Below are positions 30,945 to 39,131 of a stretch of DNA of 53,179 nt, piece after piece; position 1 is the stretch's first letter; every line of letters begins with the position of its first letter. The position numbers and the translations under genes were made by a program. The notes under the pieces are model-generated. The model was not told the origin of the DNA and made no database searches. It worked only from the letters and a program-made list of their open reading frames with translations. Source of the DNA: Christensenella sp. UBA5327 (GTDB lineage Bacteria > Bacillota > Clostridia > Christensenellales > Aristaeellaceae); NCBI GenBank assembly GCA_002411105.1, contig DHQX01000020.1:382-53560 (forward strand), in the 5' to 3' direction.

Positions 30945-32126
30945 ATGGCAAGGAAAAACGGCAGGAAGAAAATCAACTGGGGCCAGGTGCTCAGCCTGGC
31001 CATGTTTCTTGTCCTGGGCGGCGGCCTGGGGGTCTGGTTTGCCTGGTATAACGATACCCGGGGCCTGGACACCTGGCCCTTTGGGGGCAGCTTTCTATTG
31101 TTTCTCCCCTTGCTGGCAGGCTTCATCGCGGCACTTTACGGGCAAATCATCATCCACGAGGCGGGGCACCTGGTGTTTGGCCTCTTAAGCGGCTACCGCT
31201 TTTCCTCTTTTCGCATCGGCAGCCTCATGTGGGTGAAGGAAAACGGCCGGCTGCGCTTCAGGCGATTGTCCCTGGCGGGCACGGGGGGCCAGTGCCTGAT
31301 GGCGCCGCCTCCCATGGTGGATGGCGGTTTTCCCCATCGGCTGTATAACCTGGGCGGCTCCCTCATGAATGTGCTGGCGGGGCTTTTGTTCCTGGCGCTT
31401 CATTTGGCGCTGCGCCATGTGCCTGTTCTCTCCATCCTCCTGCTGATCACTGCCCTCATCGGCTTTTTCTTTGCGCTGATGAACGGCCTCCCCATGCGGC
31501 TGGGCCTGGTGGACAACGACGGCATGAATGCCCTTTCCCTGGGCAAGCACCCGGAGGCCCTGCGTGCCTTCTGGCTGCAGCTCACCATGAACGCCCGGCT
31601 GGCACAAGGCCAAAGGCTGCGGGATATGCCGGAGGAATGGTTCAAAGTGCCTGATGACGAAGCCATGACCAACAGCATCGTGGCTGCCCTGGGGGTGATC
31701 GCCGCCAGCCGCCTGATGGATGAGCGCAAGTTTGATGAGGCGGACGGGTTGATGGCCCATTTGCTCGCCATCCCCAGCGCCGTGGCGGGGCTGCACCGGG
31801 GGCTTCTGGTGAGCGACCGTATTTTTATCGAACTGATCGGGGAAAACCGGCCCCAGGTGGTGGCCGGCATGCTGGGCAAAAACCAGCAGAAATTCATGCA
31901 GGCGATGAAGGGGTTCATCTCCATCCTGCGCACCCGGTACGCGCTTGCCCTGCTGATGAATAAAGACGAGAAAAAGGCCGGGCAGTGGCTCGCCCGGTTT
32001 GAAAAAGCCGCGAAGTCCTACCCTTACCCCAGCGATGTGGTGGCCGAGCGGGAGCTGATAGCGCTCGTGCAGCGCAAGGCACAGGAAAAAGAGGGGGCGA
32101 TGAGGCCAGTGCCCGCCCCCCTGTGA
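30945..32126 (+). CDS. M50-like (site-2-protease-type) membrane metallopeptidase
   Basis: A 393-residue membrane protein. After a basic N-terminus come a membrane helix (about 12-33) and a second one (about 46-70) that runs into the zinc motif IIHEAGHLVFGLLSG (HExxH). Two further helices lie around 135-185. A second metal-site-like motif, ALMNGLPMRLGLVDNDG, fits the NxxPxxxxDG of the M50 family. The C-terminal 190 residues are soluble, helical and TPR-like. The start ATG 30945 follows AAAGGGA at 5 nt. The substrate is unknown; family members cut membrane-bound regulators. It is monocistronic. Confidence 0.75.
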   Translation: MARKNGRKKINWGQVLSLAMFLVLGGGLGVWFAWYNDTRGLDTWPFGGSFLLFLPLLAGFIAALYGQIIIHEAGHLVFGLLSGYRFSSFRIGSLMWVKENGRLRFRRLSLAGTGGQCLMAPPPMVDGGFPHRLYNLGGSLMNVLAGLLFLALHLALRHVPVLSILLLITALIGFFFALMNGLPMRLGLVDNDGMNALSLGKHPEALRAFWLQLTMNARLAQGQRLRDMPEEWFKVPDDEAMTNSIVAALGVIAASRLMDERKFDEADGLMAHLLAIPSAVAGLHRGLLVSDRIFIELIGENRPQVVAGMLGKNQQKFMQAMKGFISILRTRYALALLMNKDEKKAGQWLARFEKAAKSYPYPSDVVAERELIALVQRKAQEKEGAMRPVPAPL

Positions 32127-32195
32127 CCGGTTCCTGCCGCAAGCAACTGCCTCAGGTCATGCCGCCATGCACGTTATTCCGGCTGCTTCCGGCGC

Positions 32196-33212
32196 TTAGG
32201 GCTTCTTGAGGGCGGTGGGGCTGTTCACCTTGTCCCAGGTCACAGGGCCCACCACCCCGTCCACCTTCAGCCCGTTGTGCTGCTGAAAGGCCTTCACCGC
32301 CAGGTAGGTGGCATAGTCGTAGGAGCCGTTAATAGGGCCGGTGTAATAGCCAAGAGCCGCCAGCGCGTTTTGCAAGGTGATCACCAGAGGACCGGTGCTT
32401 TTGCCGTAGAGCAGCTTGATGTTTGTGCTGGAGCCTCCTGGCGGGGTGGGGTCGGATTTTTTCTTCGCAGCCGGGTTTGTTAGCATGTTGTAGGTGTCCG
32501 GGCCCACCACGCCGTCTGCCGGCAGCCCGTTTTTCTGCTGGAAGAGCTTAACCGCGTCCCGGGTTGATTCACGGTAGTACCCATCGGTAACATCCACATA
32601 ACCCAGCTTGAACAGCAGCTCCTGCACCTCTGCCACCGCATCATAAAAATCGTGCACCTCAAGGCGCAGGAGGGATTTTCCCAGCTTCCAATCCGCAATG
32701 GATTTGCCAAAGGCGCCAGCTGATTGCATCCACATCAGCACCATCCCGTCCACGATGCCGTTTTCAGGCAGCGCGTTGGCTTTCTGGAAGGCCAGGACGC
32801 TTTTTTGCATAGTGCTATCAAAAACGCCGGTTTCGCTGCCTGCCAGATAGCCCAGGGCGATCAGCCGGGCTTGGATCTCGGATATTTCTGCCCCGCTGTC
32901 GCCCAGCTTGAATGCTTTGCCGGATAAGCTGGGGGCGGAATAGCCAAGTTTTTCCAGCGTCTTGGGGCCAGCGATGCCATCTGCTTGTAAGCCCACGCTC
33001 TCTTGAAACTTCTTCACCGCCAGATAGGTCTTATAGCCATATTTTCCGTCCAGCACATCATCGTAGAAGGACAGCAGCCTCAAGCGCTGCTGGAGCGCCA
33101 GCACCGTGGGGCCAGCATCCCCGTACTGAAGCCTCTGTGCCGTGGCCACTCCCAGGATGCTCAGCATCAGCATCACACAAAGGGCTCCCGCGATCCATTT
33201 TTTGGTCACCAT
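32196..33212 (-). CDS. Secreted peptidoglycan-binding protein with four PG_binding_1 repeats
   Basis: A 338-residue exported protein. A signal peptide (about 1-25, ending GVATA) precedes repeats at about 28-90 (YGDAGPTVLALQQRLRLLSFY ... DGIAGPKTLEKLG), 98-165 (diverged), 180-250 (EVQELLFKLGYVDVTDGYY ... DGVVGPDTYNML) and 270-335 (PLVITLQNALAALGYYTGP ... DGVVGPVTWDKV). These bind cell-wall glycan; no catalytic domain is present. A Pro/Ser linker lies before the last repeat. The ATG at 33212 follows GGAGGGG; an open frame upstream is ignored. It is preceded by a structured leader-like region. Confidence 0.88.
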   Translation of the reverse strand: MVTKKWIAGALCVMLMLSILGVATAQRLQYGDAGPTVLALQQRLRLLSFYDDVLDGKYGYKTYLAVKKFQESVGLQADGIAGPKTLEKLGYSAPSLSGKAFKLGDSGAEISEIQARLIALGYLAGSETGVFDSTMQKSVLAFQKANALPENGIVDGMVLMWMQSAGAFGKSIADWKLGKSLLRLEVHDFYDAVAEVQELLFKLGYVDVTDGYYRESTRDAVKLFQQKNGLPADGVVGPDTYNMLTNPAAKKKSDPTPPGGSSTNIKLLYGKSTGPLVITLQNALAALGYYTGPINGSYDYATYLAVKAFQQHNGLKVDGVVGPVTWDKVNSPTALKKP

Positions 33213-33269
33213 GCTCCCCTCCTTTTTCAGTTGTAACTTGAAAGACGACAAGAAGCGGCACAGCAAAAA

Positions 33270-33355
33270 GCCCGCCTTGTCCACGCTTCAATTGTCGGTT
33301 ATCTTCTCCCTTTCCACAACCTGTCTCTTTGGGCAGGTCGGGGGAAAAGGCGGGC
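33270..33355 (-). promoter_or_regulatory. Structured leader-like element with terminator-like end
   Basis: A 9-bp inverted repeat GCCCGCCTT (minus 33355-33347 with 33278-33270) encloses about 68 nt holding a smaller hairpin (ACCTG/CAGGT). On the minus strand it is followed by TTTTT. It lies 58 bases before the peptidoglycan-binding gene. It could be a leader attenuator or a small RNA; I could not match it to a known riboswitch. Confidence 0.4.
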
Positions 33356-33393
33356 ATTCTGTTCCCGGCCCACCTCCCCAAAGGGATAGGTGT

Positions 33394-33421
33394 TTGACAG
33401 GGTTTCATCCGCCGCTATAGA
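33394..33421 (+). promoter_or_regulatory. Promoter of the YjjG-like HAD gene
   Basis: TTGACA (33394-33399), a 16-bp spacer and TATAGA (33416-33421) lie 34 bases before the ATG. Confidence 0.72.
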
Positions 33422-33455
33422 ATGGTGGGCAAATCCCCTTTTGGAAGGAAATAGC

Positions 33456-34160
33456 ATGGTGAATGAAAAAACGCCGGGGAAACAGAGGACGCACCCCATC
33501 CCCCCGTATGACCTTTATTTAATCGATGCGGACGGCACCCTGCTTGATTTTGAGGCGGGGGAGGCGGCGGCGCTGGATACCACCTTCCGCCAGTTTGGCT
33601 TGCCAGTGGATACCATGGACAGCTACCGGCGCATCAACGCGGGCCTGTGGCGCCGGCTGGCAGAGGGCACCATCAGCCGGGAGCGCCTGTTCTCCAGCCG
33701 CTTTGGCCTGTTTGCCCGGGCACATGGGATTGCGCTTGACAGCCTCCAGGTCAACCGCTTCTTTCTGGAGCAACTGAGCCACCAGGCCCAGCACATGCCG
33801 GGGGCTGAGGCGATGCTTCAGGCCCTGTCCAGCCGGGCCAAGGTAGCCGTGGTCACCAACGGCGTGTCCTTCGCCCAAAAGGAGCGCTTCCGGCGCGCAG
33901 GCTTTTTGCCCTATATTCGGCACCTGGTGGTTTCAGAGGATGTGGGCGCGGAAAAGCCCGCCGCATTGATTTTTGAGCGGGCTCTCGCACTGTGCGGCCA
34001 TGCGGACAAAACCACCGTCCTCATGGTGGGGGATGAGCTGGCCACAGACATTGCAGGGGCAAATGCCTTTGGCATTGCCTCCTGCTTGTATGACCCCGCC
34101 GGCAAGCATCCGCAGCATCAGGCGGCTTACAGAATATCCTCGTTGCAGGAACTGGTTTAG
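33456..34160 (+). CDS. HAD-family hydrolase, YjjG-like 5'-nucleotidase group
   Basis: A 234-residue cytosolic phosphatase. Motif I is LYLIDADGTLLDFE, motif II VVTNGVSF, motif III Lys in GAEKPAALIFERAL and motif IV MVGDELATDIAGANAFGI. The LLDFExGExxAL start and length match YjjG/YfnB-type noncanonical nucleotide or pyrimidine phosphatases. The ATG at 33456 follows GGAAGGA; an open frame 22 codons upstream has no RBS. It overlaps the convergent winged-helix gene by three to four bases at the stop codons. Confidence 0.87.
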   Translation: MVNEKTPGKQRTHPIPPYDLYLIDADGTLLDFEAGEAAALDTTFRQFGLPVDTMDSYRRINAGLWRRLAEGTISRERLFSSRFGLFARAHGIALDSLQVNRFFLEQLSHQAQHMPGAEAMLQALSSRAKVAVVTNGVSFAQKERFRRAGFLPYIRHLVVSEDVGAEKPAALIFERALALCGHADKTTVLMVGDELATDIAGANAFGIASCLYDPAGKHPQHQAAYRISSLQELV

Positions 34161-35326
34161 GGCTGGGCGTTTACGCGCAAAAACTGCTCAAAACGGGCGA
34201 GGCAGCCGTCGGTTGCTTTTCTGATGGCGGCGGTCACCTTGACATCAGGCTCATGCCACAGGCCCTTGAGCGCCATGCTGCCAGCTTTCCTGTCAAAAAC
34301 CGGCTCCGCCCTGCCGATAAAGCGCTCGCCCATGATAAGGGGCAGCACATAATAGCCGTATTTCCTTTTGGCGGCGGGCACATACACCTCCCAGGTGTAG
34401 TCAAAACCAAACAGCGCGCTGATGAGGGCGCGGTCCCACATGAAGGGGTCAAGGGGCGCAATCAATTCGCACCGGGGCCTGTCGCCCCCCTGCGCCGCCT
34501 CCTCCAAGTGGGGCATATCACCAGTCAGCAGGTGCAGGGGCTCCCGGATGCCGTCAACCCGCACCTGGGTCAAGGTCTTGTCCGCCACCAGCCGTGCCAT
34601 GGCCTGATGCCTGGCCGCGGCGGTGAATCCGGGGATGCCCAGCAGCGCCGGGCTGTTTTTGTTCCACAGGAGGCCCACAGCGCCTATGCGGCGGGCCAGC
34701 ATGTGCAGGTGCAGGCTTTCAAGCGTCGGGTGCGGGTCAGGTGCACCAGCCAGCGCCGGGGGCAGCAGGCGCTCAATCAGGTCATAGTATTTGATGGCGC
34801 CCTGCTTGTGGTGGATGCCCAGGGTGCCCGCGTAATACAGATGCTCCAGCACCGCCCGGGACAGCCGGGTGTTGCCCCAGAACCAGTTGACCTTGTCCCC
34901 GGTGTCCAGGTCCTTGGAGCACAGCGGCCCCCGCTGCTGGATGGCCTTTAGAATCGCGTCCCGGGCGCCTGTCACCTGGGGATGGCTGCGCATCCATTCG
35001 CCGCGCACTGCCCTTATGCGGGCGTAGTGGGGCCACTGGGAGACGGGGAAGATGCACAGCTCTTTGTCGAAATAATCAACCAGCTCACGCTTTGTGTAGA
35101 GCAGGCCCCACAAAAGGGACGGCGCATAGCCCTTTACGCGGGATTGGAGCGTCAAATCAGCGTTTCTGCCGCATACATTCAGCGGGTCAAACTGGATGCT
35201 GCCCGCCTGGTGGATATAGCGCAGGGCTCCCTCGGCGCCCCGATAGGCATGGGTGCCCAGCAGCCCCTGTTTTTTAAGCAGGAAGCGCCGGGCCTGCGGG
35301 AGGGGGATGACAGGCAGTAAGCTCAT
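34157..35326 (-). CDS. Winged-helix protein of the YcaQ/AlkZ (HTH_42) family
   Basis: A 389-residue cytosolic protein. The family is known from AlkZ and YcaQ (AlkX), DNA glycosylases that unhook interstrand crosslinks or remove alkylated bases. The region GSIQFDPLNVCGRNADLTLQSRV corresponds to the conserved QxD motif after the first helix pair. Other features are YFDKELCIFPVSQWPHY, RLSRAVLEHLYYAGTL and the C-terminal LIAPLDPFMWDR ... FGFDYTWEVYVPAAKRKYGYYVLPLI, all typical. The exact DNA substrate is unknown. Its ATG directly follows the stop of the AEC transporter gene (TGAATG). Confidence 0.85.
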   Translation of the reverse strand: MSLLPVIPLPQARRFLLKKQGLLGTHAYRGAEGALRYIHQAGSIQFDPLNVCGRNADLTLQSRVKGYAPSLLWGLLYTKRELVDYFDKELCIFPVSQWPHYARIRAVRGEWMRSHPQVTGARDAILKAIQQRGPLCSKDLDTGDKVNWFWGNTRLSRAVLEHLYYAGTLGIHHKQGAIKYYDLIERLLPPALAGAPDPHPTLESLHLHMLARRIGAVGLLWNKNSPALLGIPGFTAAARHQAMARLVADKTLTQVRVDGIREPLHLLTGDMPHLEEAAQGGDRPRCELIAPLDPFMWDRALISALFGFDYTWEVYVPAAKRKYGYYVLPLIMGERFIGRAEPVFDRKAGSMALKGLWHEPDVKVTAAIRKATDGCLARFEQFLRVNAQP

Positions 35327-36277
35327 TCAGCCCCCCACCATCAGGGGTTTTATCACCAGAAGCACCGCAAACAGCAGGATGGTGATCATGGTGGAGGCGG
35401 ACAGGTACATGGAGACAAACTCCTTCTCCTGCGCGTTTTCCGAATACACCGGCAACACAAAGGGCGCTGGCAAAATCAGCATCATGAGAACCGCCAATAG
35501 CAGCCAGGCGTCACAGGGCAAAATCAGGAACAAAACCAGGATGGCAAGCCCCCCTGCCGCGGCTGTCACCCCAAGCCTGATCAGGATCGATTGCGCCACC
35601 TGGCGCATCAGCTGCTTATCCAGCCTGAAATCAAAGCCAATCGCCAATAGTATCAGCGCTGCTGTGGGCGCGCCCACAAAGCCGGTGATCCGGCTGATCA
35701 AGTCCCCTGCGGGGGAGGCCACAATCCCCCCCGCCAGCCCTGTCACCCCCAGCACCAGCCCCAAAAGCAGCGCCGCCATCACCGGGTTTTTGATGATTTC
35801 AAGGAGCGAATCCTTGAGTCCCTTTTGTTCCCCGGTCTGGCGCCTGAGCATGAACAGATAGATGGTAAACACAAACAGCACCTGGCCCAGGTCCACCTGG
35901 GCCAGGCTGCCCATGTGCCCTGGCCCCGCCAGGATCATAAACAGCGGGTAGCCCAGCATCCCCATCTCATAGCCTGACACGGTGAAGGGCAGAAGCGGGC
36001 TGGCGCCGGGGATCCTCCGGCGCAGCAGATACCCTGCCATGAAGGTGGCCAGGCACAGCGCCAAAACCACCAGAAATACCACCACCATGTCCACCCCGTA
36101 GTCAGCCGTCAGAAAGGCCTGGAAAATCACAAAGGGCAGGGTGATGCGGCTCACTACTTTCTTGAGCGTCTCCGCCCCTATCTCGTTTAGCAGCCCGGTT
36201 TTGCGCGCCAAAACCCCCAGCCCCAGCGTGACCAGGATGGGAAACAGGCTACCCAGCACGTCTATTAAGGCGTTCAT
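35327..36277 (-). CDS. AEC-family transporter
   Basis: A 316-residue membrane protein of the auxin efflux carrier / malate permease family with about ten helices. It starts MNALIDVLGSLFPILVTLGLGVLARKTGLL, with the typical TLKKVVSRITLPFVIFQAFL segment. The central loop and the second half (LLLGLVLGVTGL ... LILLAIGFDFRL) show the usual inverted-repeat design. Substrates of relatives include malate and other small organic acids. The ATG at 36277 is chosen for fit and RBS AAGGAAGG. The winged-helix gene follows at once. Confidence 0.88.
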   Translation of the reverse strand: MNALIDVLGSLFPILVTLGLGVLARKTGLLNEIGAETLKKVVSRITLPFVIFQAFLTADYGVDMVVVFLVVLALCLATFMAGYLLRRRIPGASPLLPFTVSGYEMGMLGYPLFMILAGPGHMGSLAQVDLGQVLFVFTIYLFMLRRQTGEQKGLKDSLLEIIKNPVMAALLLGLVLGVTGLAGGIVASPAGDLISRITGFVGAPTAALILLAIGFDFRLDKQLMRQVAQSILIRLGVTAAAGGLAILVLFLILPCDAWLLLAVLMMLILPAPFVLPVYSENAQEKEFVSMYLSASTMITILLFAVLLVIKPLMVGG

Positions 36278-36307
36278 CCCGCACCTTCCTTGATGATGTG
36301 ATAGCTG

Positions 36308-36316
36308 ATTATAGCA
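36308..36316 (-). promoter_or_regulatory. Extended -10 promoter of the AEC gene
   Basis: On the minus strand TGC-TATAAT (36316-36308) is an extended -10 with no good -35 upstream. An inverted repeat with TTGCATTTT-like arms (36323-36332 and 36349-36360) lies just upstream. Confidence 0.6.
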
Positions 36317-36402
36317 CACCGTTTGCATTTTCCACAGGTCAGGCCCTGGGAAAAATGCAAGAATATTATGCGTTTTGATACCATGGTCATAGGAGCATGG
36401 TC

Positions 36403-36442
36403 TTGACGGTTATTCAGCTCATGCATATAATATAGCTGAATA
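36403..36442 (+). promoter_or_regulatory. Promoter and operator of the rare-sugar operon
   Basis: TTGACG (36403-36408), a 17-bp spacer and TATAAT (36426-36431). A 9-bp inverted repeat TATTCAGCT/AGCTGAATA (36411-36419 and 36434-36442) brackets the -10 and is a good operator candidate. More CTGAA/TTCAG half sites follow downstream (36450, 36482 and 36497 areas). Confidence 0.72.
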
Positions 36443-36510
36443 TTGATACGCGCTGAAGTCCCGGTTAAGCGGCATGGGGTAATTCAGACGCATATTTTTT
36501 CAGCCCACGT

Positions 36511-36542
36511 CCCATCCGCATCGGGGTGGCCCTGCGGATGGG
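36511..36542 (+). promoter_or_regulatory. Hairpin in the leader of the rare-sugar operon
   Basis: A perfect 10-bp stem CCCATCCGCA/TGCGGATGGG (36511-36520 with 36533-36542), 12-nt loop, lies 24 bases before the first ATG. The leader is about 130 nt. No T-tract follows, so it is probably not a terminator. Confidence 0.55.
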
Positions 36543-36566
36543 GTCAACAAAGGATTGAGGTGCAGC

Positions 36567-38108
36567 ATGCCCGAGCATCACACGCCAAAGAGGCCCTATC
36601 TCAGGCTACACAATATCTCCAAGACCTTCCCCGGCGTCAAGGCCCTGTCAAACATCGACTTCGATGTCCGTCTGGGGGAGGTGCATGCGCTGATTGGCGA
36701 AAACGGCGCTGGCAAGTCCACCCTGATCAAAATACTGGCCGGGGTTTATAAGCCCGATCCCGGCGGCACCATCGAAATAGATGGCAAGGTCTACAACGCG
36801 CTCACCACCCGGGAATCCATGCACCACGGCATCATCGCCATCTATCAGGACTTTTCCCTGTTCCCCACGCTGAGCGTCAAGGAGAACATCGCCTTTTCCG
36901 AACAGATTGAGAGCAAGGGCTGGCTGGTCAACTGGCGCAAGGTGGAAAAATCCGCCAAGCAGGCCCTGGACAACCTGGGGGTCAGCATCGATCTGAATGT
37001 GCGTGCCAATATGCTCTCCACCGCCAGGCAGCAACTGGTGGCCATCGCCCGGGCGCTGGTGTATGATGCCCGGATCCTCATCATGGACGAGCCCACCTCA
37101 GCCCTTTCCAGTAGCGAGGTGGACGCCCTGTTCCAGATTGTGGACAGGCTGCGCAAACGGGGCATCGGCATCATCTTCATCAGCCATAAGCTGGATGAGC
37201 TGTTCCGCATCGCTGACCGCATGACGGTGCTGCGCGACGGGCTGCAAATCACCACAGCAAATGCCCAGGAGATGAACCGCAAAAAACTGATCTCCCTGAT
37301 GGTGGGGCGGGAGGTGTCGGACGAGCGCATGCTGGGCAAAAACGACGGGGAAGTCATTCTCCAGGTTAAAAACATTTCCAAGAAGGGCAACTTTGAGGAT
37401 ATCTCCTTTGATTTAAGGCGCGGGGAAATCCTGGGCGTCACGGGGCTGGTGGGCGCCGGGCGCACCGAGACCATCCAGGCCCTCTTTGGCTTAAACCCGC
37501 CTGACAGCGGCGACATCCTGCTTGAGGGCAAGAAAATCACCCCCAAATCCCCGGCCGAGGCTGAGAAGCTGGGCATCGCCTTTGTCCCTGAATCCAGACA
37601 GACGGAGGGCTTGATCCTCCAGCAGAATGTGGAGAGCAACATCACCCTGCCCATCCTGCGCACCTTTGCCAACCGCGCCATGCGCATTGACTTCAAAAGG
37701 AGGCGCCGCCGGGCAGAGGAGCTGATCCGGCAGCTGGATGTGCGCCCTTCCTATCCCCACATGGAGACCGCGAAATTATCCGGCGGAAACCAGCAAAAGA
37801 TCGTCATCGCCAAGTGGCTGGCCACAAATCCCAAGGTTTTAATTGTGGATGAGCCCACCAACGGCATTGATGTGGGTGCCAAAAACGAGATCCATCGTCT
37901 GCTGCGCTCCCTGGCCGACCAGGGCATGGCGGTGATCATGGTGTCTTCGGAATTGCCCGAGATCCTCACCGTATCAGACCGTGTGCTGGTGATGCGACAG
38001 GGCCGGGTATCGGCTGTGGTGGACGGCGTTTCGGCCAGCCAGGAGCTGCTGATGAGCCATTCCGTCCAGGGCGGCCACCACAAGGAACAGGAGGCCGCCC
38101 ATGAATGA
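36567..38108 (+). CDS. Sugar ABC transporter ATP-binding protein (RbsA/LsrA class)
   Basis: A 513-residue double-domain ATPase that energises the two permeases downstream. Domain 1 has Walker A GENGAGKST, signature LSTARQQLVAIARAL (degenerate) and Walker B ILIMDEPTSAL. Domain 2 has a modified Walker A region (TGLVGAGRTETIQAL), signature LSGGNQQKIVIAKWL and Walker B VLIVDEPTNGID. Both layouts are normal for this class. I chose the ATG at 36567 with the RBS-like GAGGTG; a TTG at 36555 is in frame. It overlaps permease 1 by 8 nt. It is the first gene of the rare-sugar operon. Confidence 0.92.
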   Translation: MPEHHTPKRPYLRLHNISKTFPGVKALSNIDFDVRLGEVHALIGENGAGKSTLIKILAGVYKPDPGGTIEIDGKVYNALTTRESMHHGIIAIYQDFSLFPTLSVKENIAFSEQIESKGWLVNWRKVEKSAKQALDNLGVSIDLNVRANMLSTARQQLVAIARALVYDARILIMDEPTSALSSSEVDALFQIVDRLRKRGIGIIFISHKLDELFRIADRMTVLRDGLQITTANAQEMNRKKLISLMVGREVSDERMLGKNDGEVILQVKNISKKGNFEDISFDLRRGEILGVTGLVGAGRTETIQALFGLNPPDSGDILLEGKKITPKSPAEAEKLGIAFVPESRQTEGLILQQNVESNITLPILRTFANRAMRIDFKRRRRRAEELIRQLDVRPSYPHMETAKLSGGNQQKIVIAKWLATNPKVLIVDEPTNGIDVGAKNEIHRLLRSLADQGMAVIMVSSELPEILTVSDRVLVMRQGRVSAVVDGVSASQELLMSHSVQGGHHKEQEAAHE

Positions 38109-39129
38109 ACGCATAAAGCAAACCCTCAAAGCCAAGGAAGCCTCCATTGTGATCATGCTGCTGGTGGTCATGCTGTTTGCCTGGGTGATGAATGCCGCCT
38201 TCTTCTCCTTTGAAAACCAGATGGATGTGATCAAATCAAACGCGGTGCTGGGCATCGCGTCCCTGGGGATGCTGGTGGTGATCCTGACCGGGGGCATTGA
38301 TGTATCCATCGGCGGCCAGCTGGCGCTGGTGACTGTGCTCACAGGCCAACTGATGGCTGACACCGGCTTTGACAACCTGATCGTGATCTACCTGCTGGGT
38401 ATCGCCATCGGCGGGGTGATTGGGCTGATCAACGGCCTGATGATTTCCCGCCTCAACCTGCCCCCCATCATCGCCACCCTGGGGATGAACACCATCATCA
38501 ACGGCTTTCTCAAATTCTATACCAACGGCGCCTGGATCAACCAGTTGCCGCAGAAAATCAACGATTTTGGCATGGTGAAGCTGTTTTCTGTGCCCGGCGC
38601 TGTGGGCGGGGCGGTGGGTTTTCCTATCCAGTTTTTGCTGTTTGCGGCCGCCATGCTCATCACCTGGTTCCTGCTGAAGTGGACCAAGCTGGGCCGCTCC
38701 ATCATGGCCATGGGCGGCAACCGGGTCTCCGCTGAGCGCATCGGGCTTAACAACAAGAACCTGACCACCTTCGCCTATGTTTTTTCTGGCATGATGGCAG
38801 GGTTTGCGGCCATCACCTTCACCTCCATCATGAAGTCGGTTGACCCCAACGCCTTTATCGGCTATGAGATGAATGTCATCGGGGCCGTGGTGCTGGGCGG
38901 CGCCCTGCTCTCCGGCGGCTCAGGCTCGGTGCTGGGCACCTTCCTGGGGGTCACGATGTTTGCCTATATTTCAAACGGCCTGACCCTGGCCAAGATCTCC
39001 ACCTACTGGCAATCCATCATCGTGGGCAGCATCATCCTGCTGGTGGTCAGCTTTGACATGATCAAGCTGCGCCGGGAGGCCAGGCGGATGACCAAGGTGG
39101 ACATTGTCCCCATCGGGAGCGGGAGGTAA
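38101..39129 (+). CDS. Sugar ABC transporter permease 1 (BPD_transp_2)
   Basis: A 342-residue inner-membrane permease of the ribose/rhamnose/AI-2 importer family, with about ten helices. Visible family elements are MLVVILTGGIDVSIGGQLALVTVLTGQL (second-helix region), RLNLPPIIATLGMNTIINGFLKFY, SIMAMGGNRVSAERIGLNNKNLTTFAYVFSGMMAG (cytoplasmic coupling loop) and VIGAVVLGGALLSGGSGSVLGTFLG. It sits 8 nt inside the ATPase gene and 2 nt before permease 2. RhaQ/LsrC/LsrD-type transporters also carry two permeases. Confidence 0.92.
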   Translation: MNERIKQTLKAKEASIVIMLLVVMLFAWVMNAAFFSFENQMDVIKSNAVLGIASLGMLVVILTGGIDVSIGGQLALVTVLTGQLMADTGFDNLIVIYLLGIAIGGVIGLINGLMISRLNLPPIIATLGMNTIINGFLKFYTNGAWINQLPQKINDFGMVKLFSVPGAVGGAVGFPIQFLLFAAAMLITWFLLKWTKLGRSIMAMGGNRVSAERIGLNNKNLTTFAYVFSGMMAGFAAITFTSIMKSVDPNAFIGYEMNVIGAVVLGGALLSGGSGSVLGTFLGVTMFAYISNGLTLAKISTYWQSIIVGSIILLVVSFDMIKLRREARRMTKVDIVPIGSGR

Positions 39130-39131
39130 AC

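Noticed and set aside
36323..36360. Inverted repeat with TTGCATTTT arms as a terminator
   Set aside because: It lies between two divergent operons where no transcript should end, and neither side has a proper T-tract outside the arms. It is more likely a regulator site, but evidence is too thin to list it alone.
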